NCBI GenBank assembly: GCA_030063045.1
Contig: JAQSEB010000196.1
Span: 62,001-126,000, forward strand
Source of the DNA: Pratylenchus scribneri
Lineage: Eukaryota > Nematoda > Chromadorea > Rhabditida > Pratylenchidae
DNA: 64,000 nt
Direction of reading: 5' to 3'
Shown: positions 1 to 13,111 of the stretch, piece after piece
How positions within the stretch are numbered: position 1 is the first letter of the stretch
How the letters are laid out: each line of letters opens with the position of its first letter
Translations under genes and position numbers: made by a program
The notes under the pieces: generated by a model
What the model was told of the DNA's origin: nothing
Seen by the model: the letters and a program-made list of their open reading frames with translations, nothing else
Database searches by the model: none

Positions 1-3000
1 AAGAAGCCGATTAGAAACATCGCCGGCAAAGGCCCTTGATATGGCTTCCCAATTGATTGATGCGAACAACAAAAATGATGGGGAAGATGACGAGGAAAAG
101 CCAACAATATTATTTTTGGTTCATGATGGCAGGAATACGGATATGATTGCTGAAACTTTGGAGGCGAGGCAAGTGGGGAAATCCAATATAATATTAGAAT
201 AAGTAAACATTTGGACTTGGGAGGCGATAGTATTATATACTGTATATCTCTTTACAGAAGAAATGGGATAAAGAATAAAACCGCCTGGTTAGAATAATTT
301 CGCCTGTTTTAATTCCGCCTGTTTTAAGAATAAATTATGTAGCCGAATTTGAAGAATTCTTCCGTATTCAGTAAAAAATTGGCAAAAAATGGTGTGGCTA
401 AATTTGTGTTGGCAATTGGACAATCACGAAATGAGCAGATTCTTCTTGGTTACACTGGGAAAATGGAGAAAATTTTGACGACACCAACTGAACATCGTGA
501 TCAATTTTTTGCTGAAATTAACAAAGAAATTGATGGAGACTGTGATGACCTTCAGAATGGCTCAAAAGAAGCAGAAAAATTGGCGGAGGAAATTCAACAA
601 TTGGAGGAAAATAAAAATGCATCAAATGAAACTTTGAGGGAAAATAGTAATTTGCCAAAGGAAACATCGATGGTGGAATTATGTGGAAATGGAGAGGAAA
701 AAGTAGGTGCCAAATTTAATGCATTTTTATTACTTTAACAAATAATTTGGCTTAAATCAAAGATGTGATATTTGACTAAAATTAAACAATTTTTAATAAT
801 ATTAGTTTTATAATTTTTGCCATTTGTTTTGATCGAATTACCGTTTCTCTTTTCTATTTTAACGTCTTTGTCCCAGTTCCCAGCCAATTTTTTCCCATTC
901 AAAGGTGGATTTGATGCTTCTTTTGGACACCAGTGGCTCCGTTTTCCATTCATTCAACCAACAACGTCAATTGGCCACCGATCTTTTGGCCTCTCTAAAT
1001 AATCAAAATGACCAATTTCACGTTGGATTAATCAGTTTTGCCGCTGAACCTTCCACAGTTTTATCCATTGGAGAGGCCGTTGAAAAGCAGAAAATGTTGA
1101 CACGCATTGATGCCATCAAATTCAGTGGAGGGTGGGCATAACTTTAGGGTGGATGGTTGATTCATTCAAAAGAGGAAAAAACAATAAAAAAAAATGAGTC
1201 ATTCATCGAGATCGAAATTATCAAATCTAATTAAACCTGAAGAAATGAATTTCATTTTAAATGACTCATTTATTTTTATTTTATTTATGAATTTATTCCC
1301 TCATACCCTAAAATGTTTTAACTTTATTGAAGGAATACACGAATTGCGGATGCAGTGGAATTGGCATTGGAAGAAATTCAAAAATATGGACGAGAAAAGG
1401 CAATAAAGGTGAAATTGGAGGAATGGGATTAAAGAATAAATAATAAGGAGAAATATTTGGTCAATTAACAATTATTTTTCATTTTATTGTTTTGTGCCAA
1501 AGGTGAAGGAAAATTGAATATTTTTTGAAGGTCCTCGTTCTGATCAGCGATGGCCATGGCGATGAATTTTGGGCAAGGGCGCAGGCTGTTGGTCGGCGTC
1601 TTCAACAAAAATCCAAATTGAATATTTTCGCCGTTTCCGCCAGTCCCGATTTCAATCGGCCCGAATTGGCATTGTACGTTGGAAATGAGGAGAGAATTTT
1701 TGTTGGACAAAGGCATCGAAGGCAAAATTATGGGGAATTAAATAAATAAATAAGCCAATTTGCAGTTTTGTGCCAAATATTTCCTCAATTTTGAATAAAT
1801 GCTTGGAAAAGACAAAAATTGGAGAGAAGGGAACGGAGAGAGAAATTCGCGAATTGTTGGCAAATTCGAGTTCGGATGGAAGGAAGATGGAAATATTAAT
1901 AAATAGCGGAGAATTAGCCGAAAATGGAAGCAGCAAAATTCGGGGAAGAAGACAAAGGGATCAACCAATTATTGGAGAGGATTCTGAGGAAGAAGAGGAA
2001 AATGGAGAAAGAAAGCAACCAATTCAAAAAGTTGCCATTCATCAACAGGTACACTAATTAGAAATGAATGATTTATTGATGTTTTTGGCTTCAAAAATGC
2101 CCATTTTTCACTACAATTTTACATAAATATCAAATTAATTTCTTCCATTAAATTCTCCTAAATCCTTTATTAGGATTCATCACGCAGATTACCAGCCGAT
2201 TGTCCCACCGATATTCTCTTCCTTTTGGATCGGTTCAGCCCGGATGGAACATTTTCACCAATTTTTGAGCGTCAATTGCGTTTGGCAATTCAATTGGTAG
2301 AAAAATTGCCCACGGAGGATGTTGAGGAAGGCCAAATCCAATTGGCCACCCTTTCTTTTGGCCGTGAGCCGAGGTTGGAGGCGGAATGGGCCGAACGAAT
2401 GGGAAAGGCAGATTTCCAACGAAGGCTACGGTCAATTCAACCTTCGAAAGTGCAATCCTCATTTGCGGCTGTGGCCAATAAAATTCGAGTAAATTTGCCT
2501 CCATTTCCCCTTTAGAATTTTGCCATTTCTAGCAAATCAATGTCAACCGTAGGCCATCCTCTCGCCTTCTCATTTTTGTCTTCTGGAGTGGATCAAATGG
2601 CCGAAATACGGCGGATGAATTGGCCCAAGCAGTTCGTCCGTTCGGTGCCCTTCCTCGCACCGAATTATTCGCCATTTCCGTCAATCCCAGTGCCCAATTG
2701 GAACGGCTGAAGAATTTGGCAGGCGGTGACCAATGGCATGTTTTTTTGGATGCACGCACAAAACAATTCGTTGATCAAGGTGCACAAAATGGAAATGATC
2801 AAATTTGGAGGAGGGGGGAATATTTAAAAATGAGCATTTTTAAATATAATTAATTGAATGAATCGAAAATATTTTTAGCGTCAAGGATTCTGTTGGACTG
2901 TGTTTTGCCCCCAAGTGGTGAATTCCAACGAAAATTGCAACAAAGTGAAGGAAATGAGGATAATCAATCTATTGGAGAGGAACATTCCCTTGTACCCGAC

Positions 3001-6000
3001 CATGAACCAATTTCCAGCGTTGAACGCGTTGAACATTTGCAATTGGCGGCCAAAGCATTCCAACGAAAATCGACGACAGAATGCAAAAATGGTAAAAAGT
3101 CAATAATATTGATGGATTGACCCAAATATTCATTCATTTTAGACCCAATTGATTTGACCATTTTGTTGCATTCTGAGCGGGAAAAAACATCGCCTGAACA
3201 ATTTGATGCCTTGAAAAGAGCGGCAATGGATGCGTTGAGGCAAGCCCCGCCCGAACATTTCCATCGCCGAATTCGTATTTCAATTTGGGCTGGCAGCCAA
3301 CAAATTATGTCCTCACAAATTGGCACAAAATTGGACGATGCACTTTTCACATTGGACCGATTGGACAGTGAACATTATGGGAAAGGAGGAGGTACCGATT
3401 TTATCGACCTTCTTTCGGGCATTATGGCCGAAATGGAACAAACAAAAAGAGAAAAAGCCAGAATGGCATTGATTTTATTGACTGATGGAATTGGAGAAGT
3501 GAGGAATGAGGCCACCATCAAATTGGCAAAACATCGGCCAAAAATGTCCATTTTTGTACTCAATTTTGGGCCAAAATCAATGGAAGAGGAGCTGGGCACA
3601 TTGTTCGGCGTCAATTCATCACAACGTTCTCCGGCACTATTTCGCCTATTTAGTGCCAAAGTCCAAGGTCAAATGGCTCGTTTCGTTGATGAATTCCGTC
3701 GTCGCATAATTTGGTGCCGAGATGGCAAATTGGCAATGGCCGATTCCGTTTTAACCAATGAGAGGAAAAGGACAAGGGCTGCTGGCCGATTGCCCGGAAT
3801 ATTCATTGAGGAAAAGGCCGAAAATGAGACAATCACAATTCCAACATTGCCACCATTGAATGGCATATTGGAACATCAAAATGGAAGCAAATTGGCCGGA
3901 AATGAATGCAAAGTGGATTTAATTTTAATCATTGACACTTCACAAAGTGTTGCCGAAGAATTTCAACAACAATTGCAATTTGCCATTGAGCTGGTCCGTC
4001 GATTGCCCGACGACGATTTTGGCCAACGTGTCCAAGTTGGGGTGGTCTCATTCCATCGAATTGGCCGAATTCAATTTGCGATGGGCGAATTGAAGGAAAA
4101 GAAGGCCGTCCTTTCGGCACTTTCCGCCATTCAACACACCGGAGGGAGCACATCCGTTGTGAGTGGCATAAATTTGGCAGTGGAAGAAGTGGCCAAAAGA
4201 AGGCGAAAAGATGCAAGGCTAATGATGGTTTTGGTTTCGGATGGGAACAGTCAAGATCCATGGGCGGAAGTGTTGGCGGCGGCAGCCAAATTGAGGGCAA
4301 TCCAGGCAGACGTTTATGCGGTAACCGTCAGCCATGACTATTTCTTTAGGTAATTTTGAGCAATTTTATTAAATTAGAGAATTAATTTTGCCTCAGGAAA
4401 AAATGAAATTATAATTACGTCAGACAATTTGGGATGAAACAGTCTAATAGTGTTAAATATTTTAAGAGCATAAATTTGGCTATAAAATTATATAAAAATA
4501 TTGGCTATTTTTGAATATTTCCCCAAATTATGGCCAAAAAAACTATTGTTTTAATTAAAATTGTAATTCTGGTTTTTTGGTCATAACTCGGTAAATATCC
4601 AATATTAGCCAATGCATTTGATTATATTTTGTGCCGAATAAATTCTATATACTAACGACATTAGGCCTTCTCACTTTTCATTCTCCCAATTGCCATAATA
4701 CCTAAAATACTGAATTGAATTTAATAAAATTCCCCAAAAAGGGAATTGGAAATGTACGCCGGCAATAAATGGTTCGTCTACATCGATGCCCGAATTCGTC
4801 AATTCCTTGATGAGGCCGAAATGTCTTTGATTGAATGCCGATCGCCCAGTGTGCCGGCCACCACCACAAATGATTTATTATCAAATGGAACATCCTCCAT
4901 TTCCCCCAATACTTCCTCCCCTGTGCCATCATCATTCACAACAATTCCATCTATTCTCTCAACTTTGGCCAATACAAAATTGGAAGAAATATTAGGCGAT
5001 TGTCGAAGTGATCCCGTCGATTTGATGTTCATTTTGGATACATCAACCAGCGTTGAGGTGAATTTTTGGGCAATTTGTAAAAAATAATTTAGCATTCTTT
5101 TTTTGGTATATTTTGGGACACATGGATATATTAATATATTATTTTAGTTAGCTACAAATACAAAATCTAGTGTCAACTGTCAATGCCAATAATTTCTATA
5201 AGGGCCTTTCCTATTTTGTCCTACTGTACCCCCACTTTTTGACTATTCGCCCCGTCAACCTATCAATCAAATATTGCCCCAAGCCTCTTTTTAAACACAT
5301 CCCCTCCTACATATCCTTTTACCCTCAAATAATTAACACATTTTCCCGCACAATTAAGAATTAATAAAGAATAATTTCTAGTTGATTAGCCTTTAATCCT
5401 ATCCCATTTCCCATTCATTTGGCCACTGGGGGCTTAAGCCTCCGACGAAGGCCCAGGGCGAGAGCCTAGGCCCATCAATCCCAAATAACTTAGCCCTAGA
5501 TTTGGACTAACGACAAATAAATACATATCACAATTTATAATATGGGGAAATTCCTTGTTTTAATAACAAGTAAAAATATACCTTATAATGTATATTCGAC
5601 ATTGATATTTGTATTTAATTTAAAAACACAATAATATTCTAATTGTCCATATCCAATTCATTTGAATATAAATAGAATAAATTATCTTCCCCAAATTCCA
5701 TTCAGCGTGACTTTTATGCCCAAAAAATCTTCGCTCTTGATTTGATCCGTGTTTTGCCGGAACGTGATTTTTCGGTACTTCTTTTTCCATCAAAATATTC
5801 AAATCCATTAATTTTCCACCATCAGAAACGTCTTTCAATTGGCCTAATCAAATTCCATTCCAAAGCTTCGCTGCAATTCCCATTTTTGGTTGGTCGTCGA
5901 CGTGATGATGTCCTCTATGAATTGGAACGGATTGAGCACACCGGAGGGCAGACCTCATTGGTGGCCGGCGTTGAATTGGTACGAAGAATTGGAGAATGAT

Positions 6001-9000
6001 TATTAGACGTAATTTAAAATTTACCAAAAAAGGCATTGGCCGAAATTGGAAGAGCACATCGGCCAAATGCCCGGCTTATTGTTGTGCTCATTTCGGATGG
6101 GAATAGTCAGGATGAATGGGCAAAAGTGCAGGAAACGGCTAAAAAATTGAGAAATGAGACAAATGGCGAGGTAAATTCAACATTGGTGGACACAAAATAT
6201 CCAAATAGAATTTAATTTAATAATTAATTAAAATTAATTTATTAAATAATTTTAGGAATAGTTTAAAATCTTTTTATTAACCATTAAAATCATTGGAATT
6301 ATTTTAAGTATTTATAGGCAAAATGGCCATTCCACCTAATTCCCTCATTATTTTCAGCTTTACGCCGTAACCCTGTCAGAAAAATATGCCCTGGAGGAAT
6401 TGTTGGAATACACCAAGGATGAGGCCCGAATTTACCGGGACAAAGGCATTGAACGTTTCTTGAAGGATGTTGGCCATTCCGTGGCCGCCTGTCCCGAAAG
6501 GGAATTGCCCCTCACACCGGTGCCCATCGTTGAGGCATCGCCGACACCGGCTCCGGCCGATTTACTAATTCCAAATTTGAATTTAACCAAATTGCTATTG
6601 GCCGATGGAATAAGGGCGAGAAATTTGGCCGGCAGAAGAGTGAATTTAAGGGGCAGTCGAATTGCAAATAGCAGCCGAGAATTATTGCCTCAAACGGAGG
6701 AGGATGGGACAATATTATTATTGGGCGAACAATTGGATGAGGATGGAGAAGAGGAAGAGACGGAGAAATGCCGTTACACAAAAATGGATTTGGTGGGGAA
6801 ATTCATTTGTAAAATTTCCAATGTTTTTAAGCCCTTTGTTCATTTATTAATTAATTTTATTTAAGATCAAATTTTACTCCATTCTTTAGAAATTAAAAAA
6901 TAATCTTTCATGCATTATTTTTATTTAATTCCACTCAAAATATTCTCCTTTTATTCCATTAGATTATCATTTTGGATGCGTCCACATCACGTGAAACTGT
7001 TTTTGAACATCAACGTGAATTGGCACTTTCCCTCATCGAAAGATTGCCAATCAATAGGCAAAATACGCACGTGGCCACCGGCATTAATTCATTCACAAAT
7101 GTGCCAGTCCTAAGGCAAACTTTGGGATTGGGTCGAGACAGAAAGGTGACAAATTGGAAACAAATTAATGAATTATATTATTCAAAAATTAGCAGAATAG
7201 TTTCAATTTTAGCTAAAATTTCTAAAAATTAGATGGTCAGAAAAGCGATTGAGGACATCAAATATCGAGGCGGCAGCACTTTGACCTCAAAGGCCGTTGA
7301 ATTGGCCATTCAAGACTTGGAGCGAGGAAGGCGGGCAGATGCCCTTCAAGTGGTCATTTTAATGAATGATGGAATGAGCCAAGACCCTTGGGAAAAAGTA
7401 CTCAGCGCCAGCAAAAAATTGGCTCAAACTGGGGCCCATCGATTCGGAGTGGCCTTGGGCGATGAAGTCGACTTGAGGGAGCTGAAAAATGTGAGAGAAT
7501 TTTTTGAAAATTTAATTGAAATTTGTGGGTTAAACGAATATTAATAAATAAATGCAAATTTTTCTTTACCAGAAAAAATAAGAGAATTAAAAAAGGAATT
7601 TGCTTGATGAGGAAGTAATATGATATTCTGGAATCGGATTTTTCGCTTTTGGCTAATTCTGATTTTTAAAGGTACCATACTCCTTCACTATCAAAATATA
7701 ATTCCCTTTTCATTCCTCTTATTTTTTTGTATTTTAATTAAATGTATTCTACAATTTTATATTTTTTTAATCGCAAATTTGCACTTTAGGGTTTAACACT
7801 AATAAGTTCTTTATGCCATCAAATTAATAATAAATTCATTAGGGGTTTTATTAGTCCTAATCTAGGGCTAAACGTGGTTTGAAGTGAGAGCTGAGCCTAG
7901 GCTTTCGCCCCAGCCTTCGCAGAACGCATAAGCCCCCAGTGGCCCAATGAATGGGATACTAAGGAGAAACTGAATTTTAAATTATTCTTTATTAATTATG
8001 CGGGAAAATGTGATAAAATGAAAGGAAAAAAGCAATAGGAGAGGAAAAAGGGCTGGTTTAAAAAAGGCAGATTGAGGCAATATTTGATTGATTGGGTGAC
8101 AGGGCAAAAGTGGCGGTACAGTAGGACAAATAAGAGAGGACTTTATTGTCATGACAGGGAATATTCCCTTTTCCCACATTCAATATTAAATTAAATTCAA
8201 GTATATTGGCGATGATCAACGAATTTATCGTGACGGATCGACGGAACGCTTCCTCCAAGATGTAGTCTCACTTTTGAATGGAACGGAGGAAGAATGCGCA
8301 AAAAGGCATCGAATCAATGGATTCGGCCTAATTGCCCATGATGAGGCCGCCCTCCTCCAATTCCAAGTGAATTCAAAAATAAATTGGAATTTTAGGAATT
8401 TGTTCTTTTTCCAGGAGGACCCGAATGGATGCCAACACCCAAAATTGGATTTGCTGATTTTGTTGGATAACACGGATGCAAGCCAAGATGGAAATGATCC
8501 AAAATTGAATGCAAATCGATATTTGCTGTTGGATGTACTTGGCAAGTTTAATACAAAAAAATATTAATAATAACTCTAAATTCTCTATCAAAAGCCATCT
8601 GAAATTCATAATTCCATGAACTTCTAATAGAGAATTAAAAAGTAAATGAAATCCAAACATCAAAAATAATATTTTTACCCAAAAAGTATTTTTTGACTTC
8701 TAATAAATCAGAAACCAGTTTTAGACCATATACAAACCTTATACCAATTTGTAAACTCATCTAGACGCACGAATGGTATATAAAATGTCAGGTTTTGGCC
8801 CAAAATTAGTGTTTAAAACTGAGAACTAGAAAATATGGTTTAAACGGTTTAACTCGATCAGTTTCGATTTAAACTATCAATGAGATCTATAAATTGGTAT
8901 AAGGTTTATAGAGTTTAAAACCGGTTTCTGTTTTATTAGAAGCCAAAAATTATTTTTGGGTAAAAGATAATTACTCAATTATTTTCAATCCAACCATTTA

Positions 9001-11232
9001 GGTTCCCTTCCACTAGGCCATCGTGTTCAAATGGCAGTCCTCTCGATTGGAGCCCATCGGCTGGAATATCAATTCTCGGACGAACAACAAAGGGAACCAA
9101 TATTTCGGCATATTGAACAAATTCGACCCACAAAAGGTCGTCCAAATTATGCAAAGGCAATTGGCGTTGGTGTCGACTATTTGGCCACAAATCGACGGGC
9201 CGGTGCCCGGGGAATGATTCTTTTGGTTGGAGATGGCCGAAACACGGCGGACACCGCAGAGGAAAGAACAAAGGCCAGCGCACTGTTGAAAAGGGTACAC
9301 AAAAAATGGAATACCAATTTTTTTAATACAATTAAACCATTTCCTTTTTTGCCAGACCCCCGGATTGAGTTGCCACGCGGTGGACAGTTCAAAAACAGTG
9401 GATGAACAATTGGTAAGGTCAATGATCATTTCCTTGCATTCTTTTCTTTATAGTTGGCTGCCTATACCGGTTCAAGCCAACAAATTTATGCCTATGACCG
9501 GAATGCTGAATTCGCCCATTTCCTTTTGGCCCAAGCAATGGGCTCATCAGGGGAATGCCATTCAACGACGAGGCAACAAAGAGGCCAACAACAATTGGCC
9601 CATTCATTGGATGAAGGCCGACAAAAGGACATTGCCAGGGCCGGCGGAGACGAAAAATTGTTTGGAGGCGAAGAGAAATTATTGGTCAAAGTGAAACCAA
9701 ATGAAGGGAAAAAGGAAGAAAAATTGGAAGGAAAAGAAGTGGAAGAAGAAAGGCTGGTGGCCAGATTGAGGCCAAAATATCGACAAATTATTGAAGAAGC
9801 TGGCAAAAAAGTTTCAACAACGCTTTCTTCAACGGCAAGGCCAATTCTTGATGGAAAAAACACACAAAATAATTTACAAAGAAAAGCCAAAATTCAAAGC
9901 GAATTAGAGGCCAAAACAACGAGGCAATCATTAAATGGAATAAATCAAAGTGAAACTGCTGGTCAAACATTGACGACTAAAAGCAATCAAAGAATTCGCC
10001 AAAATGCAAGGGAATTGGAAAGAAGTCGAATTCGACCCACAAATTCATCTCAAAATATCATTAATGCGCCCATTAGCCCATCTCCCACTCCGCCAATTAG
10101 AACATCCACTTTATCATCAACCAAAAGTACATCCCTTTTGGCCAAATCAACTCAAATTTCGGCATCACAATTTTCCTCAATTTCGCCCTCATCTTCTTCC
10201 CAATCAAGGCAATCTACTTTCCGGCCAGGATGCCTTCTCGATGTTATGCTACTCATTGATTCGTCCGGAAGTGTTGAACAATCATTTGAGAGGGAAAAGC
10301 AGTTGGCTGCCGAAATATTGGAAAAATTAAGAATTGGATCGGAGAATGCTCGAATTGCATTGATTAAATTTGCGGCGGCGGACAAAGTTCGGACCGTACA
10401 TTCATTTGGAGAGGAACAAACCAAGGAACGATTATTGGCCGAATTGGAGGCAATTCAATTCAGCGATGGGATTACGGCCATCCATTCTGCCCTACAACAG
10501 GTCCATATTTCATAGGGCAATATTCCACTAAACAAATTTGGAATGCAATAATAGATTGTATTAGTCGTAATTTCGGTCTATAGTTGTTTGGGGTGACAGC
10601 TGAGCCTGGGCTCTCGCTCTGGGTCCTCGCCGGAGGCTTAAGCCTGAAGGGGATAGTGATAAGGGGAAAATTGGACTTAAAGTATTATTTATCAAAATTG
10701 GGCGAGAAAATATTAATAATGAAGTGAAGGGAAAATGACGAATAAGAAAGGAAAAGGGCTGATTTATAAATGCGGATTGAGGCAATATTTGATTGATAGG
10801 AATAGATGGGTAATCGGGCAAGAAGTGGGGGTACAATAGGAGAAAGGCTCTTTGTCATTGTTGGCATTGGTATTGACAGAATGTTTTGGACAAAAAGCTT
10901 TAAAGGAAATAAGTATTCTTCATTTCATTTTTGTACTTTAGGCTATTATCGAATATTCGCCTTCAAGGGGTGCTCGACCCGGTTTGGCCCAACCTTTGGC
11001 CCTAATTTTCACTGATGGTTTCGGAATGCTGGACTTCGGGGCCGAGGCCAATCAATTGCGCCGTACCCTTTCCAATCAAGTTTATGCCATTGCCGTGGAC
11101 AATGACGCAAAAATGCCAACGGCAAGGGAGGAATTGGTTCGAATAAGTGGCGACCAAAAAAGAGTATTCACCGAAAGGAATTTGGACGAATTATTTGGAA
11201 AACAATTGAGAGATTTACTTCGTGGATGTTAA
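1..11232 (+). CDS. Large tandem von Willebrand factor A (vWA) domain protein, 5' partial
   Basis: Extracellular vWA domains usually bind matrix ligands through a metal site (MIDAS: DxSxS, a Thr, an Asp). The gene is already open at base 2, in the second half of a vWA domain (LFLVHDGRNT), so its 5' end is outside the window. Eight further domains follow, by approximate start: 905 (DTSGS, GGNT, SDG), 2175 (LDRFS, degenerate), 3146 (LLHSE, degenerate), 3910 (DTSQS, GGST, SDGNSQD), 4990 (DTSTS, GGQTS, SDGNSQD), 6960 (DASTS, GGST, NDGMSQD), 8425 (LDNTDA, degenerate) and 10225 (DSSGS, SDGIT, TDGFG). Acidic or Ser/Pro-rich linkers separate them. Splice phases checked at 172/343, 702/905 and 1131/1335 agree. 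The C-terminus is LRDLLRGC, and AATAAA overlaps the stop codon (11231-11236). Introns hold three copies of the 320-bp repeat and one foldback. Two adjacent genes instead of one cannot be excluded. I do not recognise the exact orthologue; a secreted or matrix role is inferred from the domains. Confidence 0.8.
268..336 (+). repeat. Short TTCCGCCTG minisatellite patch
   Basis: Three to four degenerate units of the ccgcctg-tt(a)-agaataa type sit inside the first visible intron of the vWA gene. They match the longer arrays elsewhere in the window, so this is either a seed or a remnant of that family. Confidence 0.7.
5183..5510 (+). repeat. 320-bp interspersed repeat, copy 1
   Basis: This copy runs from a TCAATGCCAATAAT head through a pyrimidine block (CCTACTGTACCCCCACTTTTT), a TATCAATCAAATATTGCC block, an AATAAAGAATAAT block and a GC-rich hairpin-like segment (CCACTGGGGGCTTAAGCC) to a tail near CTAGATTTGGACTAA. 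It lies in a vWA-gene intron in the sense orientation. No terminal inverted repeat or open frame is seen. Confidence 0.8.
7850..8158 (-). repeat. 320-bp interspersed repeat, copy 2
   Basis: This is the reverse orientation of the family. It starts with the tail TTAGTCCTAATCTAGGGC and ends with the pyrimidine block read as CAGTAGGACAAAT near 8120. It lies in a vWA-gene intron, antisense to the gene. Confidence 0.8.
8674..8964. repeat. Foldback element with ~85-bp inverted arms
   Basis: The left arm (TTTACCCAAAAAGTATTTTT..., through ACCTTATACCAATTTGTA) is mirrored by the right arm, which ends ATTATTTTTGGGTAAA and contains AAATTGGTATAAGGT. A spacer of about 115 bp separates them. The element sits in an intron of the vWA gene. 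No coding capacity is seen, so a non-autonomous foldback or MITE-like element is likely. Target duplications were not clear. Confidence 0.7.
10558..10878 (-). repeat. 320-bp interspersed repeat, copy 3
   Basis: This reverse-orientation copy, from ATTAGTCGTAATTTCGG to GTCATTGTTGGCATTGG, lies in the intron that splits the last vWA domain of the gene. It is antisense to the gene. Confidence 0.8.
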
Positions 11233-11380
11233 TAAAGAATTGAAATACAAAATTGAATGTGCAATTAAAATATAATAATTAATAATAAACCCATTTGAAA
11301 TTCCATTTTATTGTATTCATTTTTATCAAAATTCAAAATCATCAATCAAAAAAATGCAGTCAATTAATTTGTTCAATAAT

Positions 11381-13111
11381 TCAATTTTCGGCCAACCATT
11401 CTTCCATAATCGCATTCACTTTTTGGGGCACATCTTGCTGAATCCAATGTGAAGAGTCCGGAATTTTAACCAATTTTGCGTCTCGGCATATTCCCACCGA
11501 TAATTCGGCAATTTCCATTTCCAATGCTTTATCCAATTCGCCCCAAATGATCAAAGTTTTTGGCTGAAATTTGCACAAATATATATTCCAATAAAAAGAA
11601 TTATCCAAATCACTGACTCGAACTATATCATAATGAATTTGCCTATTGGCTGTGCGCATCAATGCTCGATAATAATTTAATGGAGGGGTGATGCCATCTT
11701 CAAATGTGAGGAATAGAGTAAATAATTAATTTATGTAAATTTTACTTAAATTCCTAATAATTTCAAATGATTTACTTGGTTTCGAAAAAACATATTTCCA
11801 TGCCTCCAAATCTTCGATAGTGAAATTTTCCTTATGAACAAGGCTCATTTTATTGTTGTCAATGAAGCATTCCCCAAGCATTGCAAAATCATTATTCCAA
11901 ATCCATAATTCTGGTAGCAAAGGACATTGAAAGAAGAACATATACCTAAATGGCCGATGGATTTTAAATGTTTGGAATATTTTTATGAATGAATTGTATG
12001 AAAATTATGGCCATTATATTGGTTTATTTTCTACTCATAATTATGCCTAATTTGCCCCCAAAACTTACCATGATTTGATCAATTGAATCGATTTTGTACG
12101 CAATATTTTTGTTAAAAATTTTCTATGCGGTCCATTCATAATCACCAGCCTTTGCACTAAATCGGGCCTTTCTGTTGCGACGATCCAGGATAAATAACCG
12201 CCCCAATCATGGCCAACCAAAATCACATTTCCACCTTAAAAATAATTCCATAAAACTAGATTTTCCAATTTCCATCCAATTCTCAATTCCTTATAGAAAC
12301 AAAATGCTAATTTGGGTTTAATATTAAATCCATCTATTTTTCTATAAATTTGTTGGATATTTTGTTTCCAAAAACGCACCCAAAACTTCAATCAATTCAA
12401 TAATATCGGCCACCAACACTTCCGCCTCATAATTTGCCACCCCAGCTGGTTTGTCCGAATCATTGTAGCCTCGAAGGTCAACAGCCACCGTTCTATATGA
12501 ATTTGATGAAATGTGAAAAAAATTATGCAAAAAACCGAAATTTGTCCCGAAAATGGCGAAGTTGGAAGCGCCAAGAATACCAAAATTCTATAAAAGGACA
12601 AAAACTAATTAAGAAGGGTTTTGCAACAAATCACCAGGGAATCCGTGTAAAAAGAGCATCACAGGCTTATCGGAATTATTTGGAATGTCGCCTCTGGCAT
12701 CATCAATGCATTCCACAATATGCAATTGAACTTTCTACGATTGATGAAAATTAATTATGAGAGGAATAATTTAACTCATTTTGAAGCAATTTCTTTCTTA
12801 ATTGGCCCTTTTAAATTCATTTAAACTTTGGGTTTCCTTTACGGCATAATTTTAAAAAATGAAATTTCTTTGGAACAAATAAGAAGCAAATTATTCCCAC
12901 AATTTGAAGAACTGACCGAAAGGCGCACATTTCGATGTCGCCATTCCGGTGCATCCAACACGGCTGGCCTAGGATGTATTTTCTTCCGGAAAAAGGTCGA
13001 CCTATTTCGCCACCAAACAATCACAAAATGGGCCAACATATAAATGGATGTAATGGAGGAATAGCCAATGATGACCAGCCAAAGGAGGGCTGATTGGAGG
13101 ATTGTCGGCAT
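11381..13111 (-). CDS. Epoxide hydrolase-type alpha/beta hydrolase with N-terminal membrane anchor
   Basis: Soluble-type epoxide hydrolases open epoxides, including fatty-acid epoxides, through an Asp nucleophile in an alpha/beta-hydrolase fold. Seen here are an N-terminal hydrophobic segment (about residues 5-33), an oxyanion motif HGFPEFWYSWR, the strand VAVDLRGYNDSDKP, the nucleophile elbow VGHDWGG near 12210, and a C-terminal block LIIWGELDKALE followed by the catalytic-His region DSSHWIQQD near 11440. Exon edges were checked at 13111-12917, 12734-12635, 12587-12536 and from 12492; all junctions keep frame. The C. elegans relatives are the ceeh genes. The gene converges on the vWA gene, with only about 150 bp between stops. 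ER anchoring is inferred from the hydrophobic N-terminus. Confidence 0.85.
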
